9,472 nucleotides of DNA, from assembly GCA_025458985.1 (NCBI GenBank), contig JALORM010000113.1, forward strand, positions 1-9,472. The letters are read 5' to 3'. The notes under the pieces are model-generated. The model was given only the letters and a program-made list of their open reading frames with translations. It searched no databases and was not told where the DNA came from. Both the position numbers and the translations under genes were made by a program. The DNA is from Paracoccaceae bacterium. Lineage in GTDB: Bacteria; Pseudomonadota; Alphaproteobacteria; Rhodobacterales; Rhodobacteraceae. Of this stretch, positions 5,717 to 9,472 are shown piece by piece (the first letter of the stretch is position 1; the number at the start of each line of letters is the position of its first letter).

Positions 5717-6636
5717 CCCGCCCAGTCTCGCTGCTGCGCCGCGGCCTCGACAGCGACCTCGTCTGGCAGTTCCGGCAGGCCCCGGCGGCCGTCCTCGCGG
5801 CCGCGGTGCTCCTGGTGATGGTGGTCTGCGCCGTGGCCGCGCCGCTGATCGCGCCGCATACGCCGTTCGATCCCGGCTCGCTGAACCTGATGGACTCGCG
5901 CCTGCCGCCCGCCTGGGTCGAGGGCGGAAACCCCAGCTACCTTCTCGGCACCGACGAGCAGGGGCGCGACGTGCTGTCCACCATCTTCTACGGCATGCGC
6001 ATCTCGCTGGCCGTGGGCGTGGCGGCCGTGTTGCTTTCGGTGACGATCGGCGTGACGCTTGGCCTGGTGGCGGGCTGGTTCGGCGGCTGGATCGACGCGC
6101 TGATCATGCGGATGGGCGATGTGCAGCTGTCGTTCCCGACGATCATGATCGCCTTCTTCATCGACGGGGTCGCCAAGGCGGTCATGCCGCCCGACCTGCA
6201 CCAGGCGACGCGCTTCTACGTCGTCATCCTGGCGATCGGCGTGGCCGACTGGGTGCAGTTCGCCCGCACGGTCCGGGCCGCGACCCTGATCGAGAAAAAC
6301 AAGGACTACGCGGCCGCGGCGCGCCTGTCGGGCGTGTCGAGCCTGCGCATCCTGTTCACCCACGTGCTGCCGAACACGATGGGCCCGGTCATCATCCTGG
6401 CCACCCTCGGCCTCGGCGTCGCGATCCTGACCGAGGCGATCCTGTCGTTCCTCGGCCTCGGCATGCCGCCCACCCAGCCTTCGCTCGGCGCTCTGATCCG
6501 GGTCGGCAACGACCTTCTGCTGTCCGGCGAATGGTGGATTTCGATGTTCCCCGGTCTTGCGCTGGTGCTTCTGGTTCTGTCCGTCAACATCTTCGGCGAC
6601 TGGCTCAGGCACGCCCTGAACCCGCGCCTCAAGTGA
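5713..6636 (+). CDS. ABC transporter permease, DppC/OppC-like
   Basis: The ATG at 5713 overlaps the previous stop by four bases and gives 307 residues. The protein has an N-terminal cytoplasmic stretch and first membrane segment (about 25-47). The DppC hallmark LLGTDEQGRDVLSTIFYG follows (77-94), then a multi-span permease domain. The EAA-type coupling loop is near 194-221 (KDYAAAARLSGVSSLRILF). The signature FLGLGMPPTQPSLGALI (246-262) is diagnostic of the OppC/DppC half-channel. It would pair with the DppB-like permease to form the transmembrane pore. A longer upstream frame exists but is only a shadow of the preceding genes. The family call is secure; the imported solute is not defined by permease sequence. 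Confidence 0.95.
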   Translation: MTRPVSLLRRGLDSDLVWQFRQAPAAVLAAAVLLVMVVCAVAAPLIAPHTPFDPGSLNLMDSRLPPAWVEGGNPSYLLGTDEQGRDVLSTIFYGMRISLAVGVAAVLLSVTIGVTLGLVAGWFGGWIDALIMRMGDVQLSFPTIMIAFFIDGVAKAVMPPDLHQATRFYVVILAIGVADWVQFARTVRAATLIEKNKDYAAAARLSGVSSLRILFTHVLPNTMGPVIILATLGLGVAILTEAILSFLGLGMPPTQPSLGALIRVGNDLLLSGEWWISMFPGLALVLLVLSVNIFGDWLRHALNPRLK

Positions 6637-6650
6637 AAGGCCAAGGCCCC

Positions 6651-7849
6651 GTGTCCGACCTCCTGATCACCAATGTCCGTCCCGAGGACGGCCCGGCCGC
6701 CGACATCCTGATTTCCGGCGGTCGCATCGCCTCCATCGGGCCGGGCCTTGCCGCGCCCCCGGGCTGCCCGGTGCATGACGGCAAGGGCGCCATTGCCATC
6801 GCGCCCCTGGTCGAGCCGCACGTCCACCTCGACAAGATCCTCTGGGGACTGCCGTGGCATCCGATCAACGTCCCCGCGGGACTGCGCGCGATGATCGACA
6901 ACGAGGTCGAGATCCGCAAGTCGCTGCCCTGGAGCGTCGAGGACCGCGCCGGACGGCTGATGCGGCAATGCGTGGCGATGGGGTCGACCCACATCCGCAG
7001 CCACGTCGACATCTCGACGTTCTACGGGCTCGACAACCTTCACGGCGTTCTGGCCGCGTGGGAGAAGATGCAGGACGCCGTCGGCCTGGAACTGGTGGCC
7101 TTTCCGCAGACCGGCATGCTGATCGACCCTGGCTGCGCGGCGCTGATGGAAGCCGCGCTGGACGAAGGCGCAAGCGTCGTCGGCGGGATCGACCCCGGCA
7201 CCATCGACGGCGACCCCAAGGGCCACCTCGACACGATCTTCGGGATCGCCGACCGCAAGGGCGCGAAGATCGACATCCACCTGCACGAGCCGGGCGAGCT
7301 CGGGCTCTACGAGATGGGCCTGATCTGCGACCGGACCGAGGCGCTGGGGCTGCAGGGGCGCGTGGTGGTAAGCCACGCCTTCTGCCTTGGCGACGGCCCG
7401 CCCGACAAGGTCGCCGCCATGATCGACCGGCTGGCGGCGCTTCAGGTCGGCATCATCTCGGCCGTCCCGGGCGAGATCGCGTTTCCGCCGATGTTCGACC
7501 TTGCTGCCCGGGGGGTGCCCTGTGCGCTTGCGTCGGACTCGATCCGCGACACCTGGAACCCGCACGGCAACGGCGACATGCTCGACCGGTGCTGGCTGTT
7601 CGCGTTCCGCAGCTGGTGCCGTACCGACGCCGAACTGCTCGCCTGCCTCGACCTCGGGACCGCGCGGGGGGCGGCGCTGCTCGGCCTGCCGGGATACGGC
7701 CTCGCGCCGGGCTGCGAGGGCAGCCTTGTCCTGGTCGAGGGCGAGAACCGTGCCCAGGTGCTGGTGGACCGGCCCGCCCGGGCGCTGGTGGTCAAGGCCG
7801 GGCGCATCGTGGCCGAGGCCGGGCGCTATGCCGGGCCGGGGGCGCCGTG

Positions 7850-7850
<1 letters not shown>
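6651..7850 (+). CDS. Amidohydrolase superfamily metalloenzyme, cytosine deaminase (CodA)-like
   Basis: The predicted cytoplasmic enzyme has 399 residues and is recognisably related to E. coli cytosine deaminase. Aligned by eye, metal ligands are H57 and H59 (VEPHVHLDK), H210 (IDIHLHE), H242 (VVSHAFCL) and D296 (LASDSIRDTWNP). E213 matches the catalytic acid of CodA (Glu217) and Q153 in AFPQTG matches its substrate-binding Gln156. The residue after the metal Asp is Ser297 where CodA has Asp314, a position known to affect substrate choice, so cytosine need not be the substrate. GTG at 6651 is chosen as start (AAAGG/AAGG upstream); GTG at 6633, overlapping the previous stop, is an in-frame alternative. 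Its place inside a transporter operon suggests that it hydrolyses or deaminates the imported heterocycle. Other members act on isoguanine, creatinine-like, triazine or pterin substrates. The stop overlaps the next start by one base. Confidence 0.9.
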
Positions 7851-8797
<947 letters not shown>

Positions 8798-8808
8798 CCG
8801 GGGCCGAG

Positions 8809-9423
8809 ATGGACTTCGACTTCACGCGCCTGCCCGACGACGACCGCTACCGGCTGCTGACCAACTTCGTCGGCCCGCGTCCCATCGCGCTCGTCTCGAC
8901 CATCGATGCCGAGGGGCGCCACAACGCCGCGCCGATGAGCTTCTTCAACGTGTTCTCTCACGAGCCGCCGATCCTGATCCTCGGGATCCAGCCGCGCGAG
9001 GACGGCAGCGCCAAGGATACCGTCGCCAACCTGCGCCGGTCGGGCGAGTTCGTGGTGCACATGGTCGACATGGCCATCGCCCGTGCGATGCTGGTGACCG
9101 GCCGCGACCTGCCCCCCGGCGAGGACGAGATCGCCCTGGCCGGCCTGACTGCGGTTCCGGCCCGCCAGGTCAGGGCGCCGCGCATCGCCGAGGCCCCCTG
9201 CGCGATGGAATGCCGGACCGAGCAGATCATCGACTATCCCCGCCGCGCCATCGTCCTCGGCCGCGTGGTCCAGATGTTCGTGCGCGACAGCTGCCTCGAC
9301 CCGCGCGGCCGCTACGTGAACCCCGAAACCTACCAGCCCATCGCGCGCCTGCACGCCGACAACTACGTCACCAGCGACCGCCAGATCGTGCTTGAAGACG
9401 AGGATCCGCTCTGGCGGGGCTGA
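8809..9423 (+). CDS. Flavin reductase-like domain protein (FMN-binding split barrel)
   Basis: The predicted protein has 204 residues and matches the flavin reductase-like family (Flavin_Reduct) over its whole length. It has VGPRPIALVSTIDAEG (21-36), NAAPMSFFNVFSHEPP (39-54), the flavin-site segment KDTVANLRRSGEFVVHMV (69-86) and a late RLHADNY. Members bind FMN; many use NAD(P)H to supply reduced flavin to a partner monooxygenase, while others act alone on quinones or other acceptors. It starts 11 bases after the DppF-like gene with only a weak purine-rich ribosome site (GGGGCCGAG), so it is probably the last gene of the same operon. No monooxygenase is in the window, so the partner, if any, lies outside. 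The family is clear; the reaction is not. Confidence 0.88.
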   Translation: MDFDFTRLPDDDRYRLLTNFVGPRPIALVSTIDAEGRHNAAPMSFFNVFSHEPPILILGIQPREDGSAKDTVANLRRSGEFVVHMVDMAIARAMLVTGRDLPPGEDEIALAGLTAVPARQVRAPRIAEAPCAMECRTEQIIDYPRRAIVLGRVVQMFVRDSCLDPRGRYVNPETYQPIARLHADNYVTSDRQIVLEDEDPLWRG

Positions 9424-9472
9424 CGCCTCTGCACAAATGGCGCCAGACAGGCATGGGGTCCGGCTCGCGGAA
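9424..9472. other. Short tail after the flavin reductase gene
   Basis: Only 49 bases remain after the stop. I see no hairpin with a T run and no operator copy. An ATG at about 9435 has no clear ribosome site and too little sequence to judge. Whether the operon ends here cannot be told. Confidence 0.4.

Overview
The window is GC-rich and densely packed with genes. Its third-position GC bias, protein sequences and operon style suggest an alphaproteobacterium, probably of the Rhodobacterales type; this is inference, as no rRNA or other marker gene is present. It looks like an accessory catabolic locus for a small nitrogen-containing compound, built around peptide/opine-type (Dpp/Opp-like) ABC importers.

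Layout, left to right: (1) the N-terminal 70 residues of a leftward DppD/OppD-type ATPase, cut by the window edge; (2) a 371-base intergenic region with two GntR-type operators; (3) a rightward hydantoin/allantoin-type racemase of the Asp/Glu racemase superfamily; (4) a leftward FadR-subfamily GntR regulator, overlapping the racemase tail to tail; (5) a 119-base divergent promoter region with a third operator; (6) a rightward operon of DppD-like ATPase, periplasmic solute-binding protein (SBP), DppB-like permease, DppC-like permease, cytosine-deaminase-like amidohydrolase, DppF-like ATPase and a flavin-reductase-like flavoprotein. From the first permease on, the genes overlap or lie 11-14 bases apart.

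Three copies of one palindromic motif (core ATTGTATACAAT, extended CATTATTGTATACAAT) lie upstream of the left ATPase, the racemase, and the regulator/right operon. No other convincing copy was seen. This defines a local regulon in which the FCD-domain GntR protein probably controls both transporters, the racemase and itself. The inferred logic is import of a cyclic amide, ureide or amidine-like compound, racemisation, hydrolysis or deamination by the amidohydrolase, and possibly a flavin-dependent step whose oxygenase is not in the window.

Two genes of the right operon are broken as read. The DppD-like ATPase has a one-base frameshift near 2951. The SBP has a frame-disrupting internal deletion at about 3320-3323. 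Together they leave one frame open from 2126 to 4690, which gives a false 854-residue ATPase-SBP fusion. These could be real pseudogenising lesions or sequencing/assembly errors; the window alone cannot decide.
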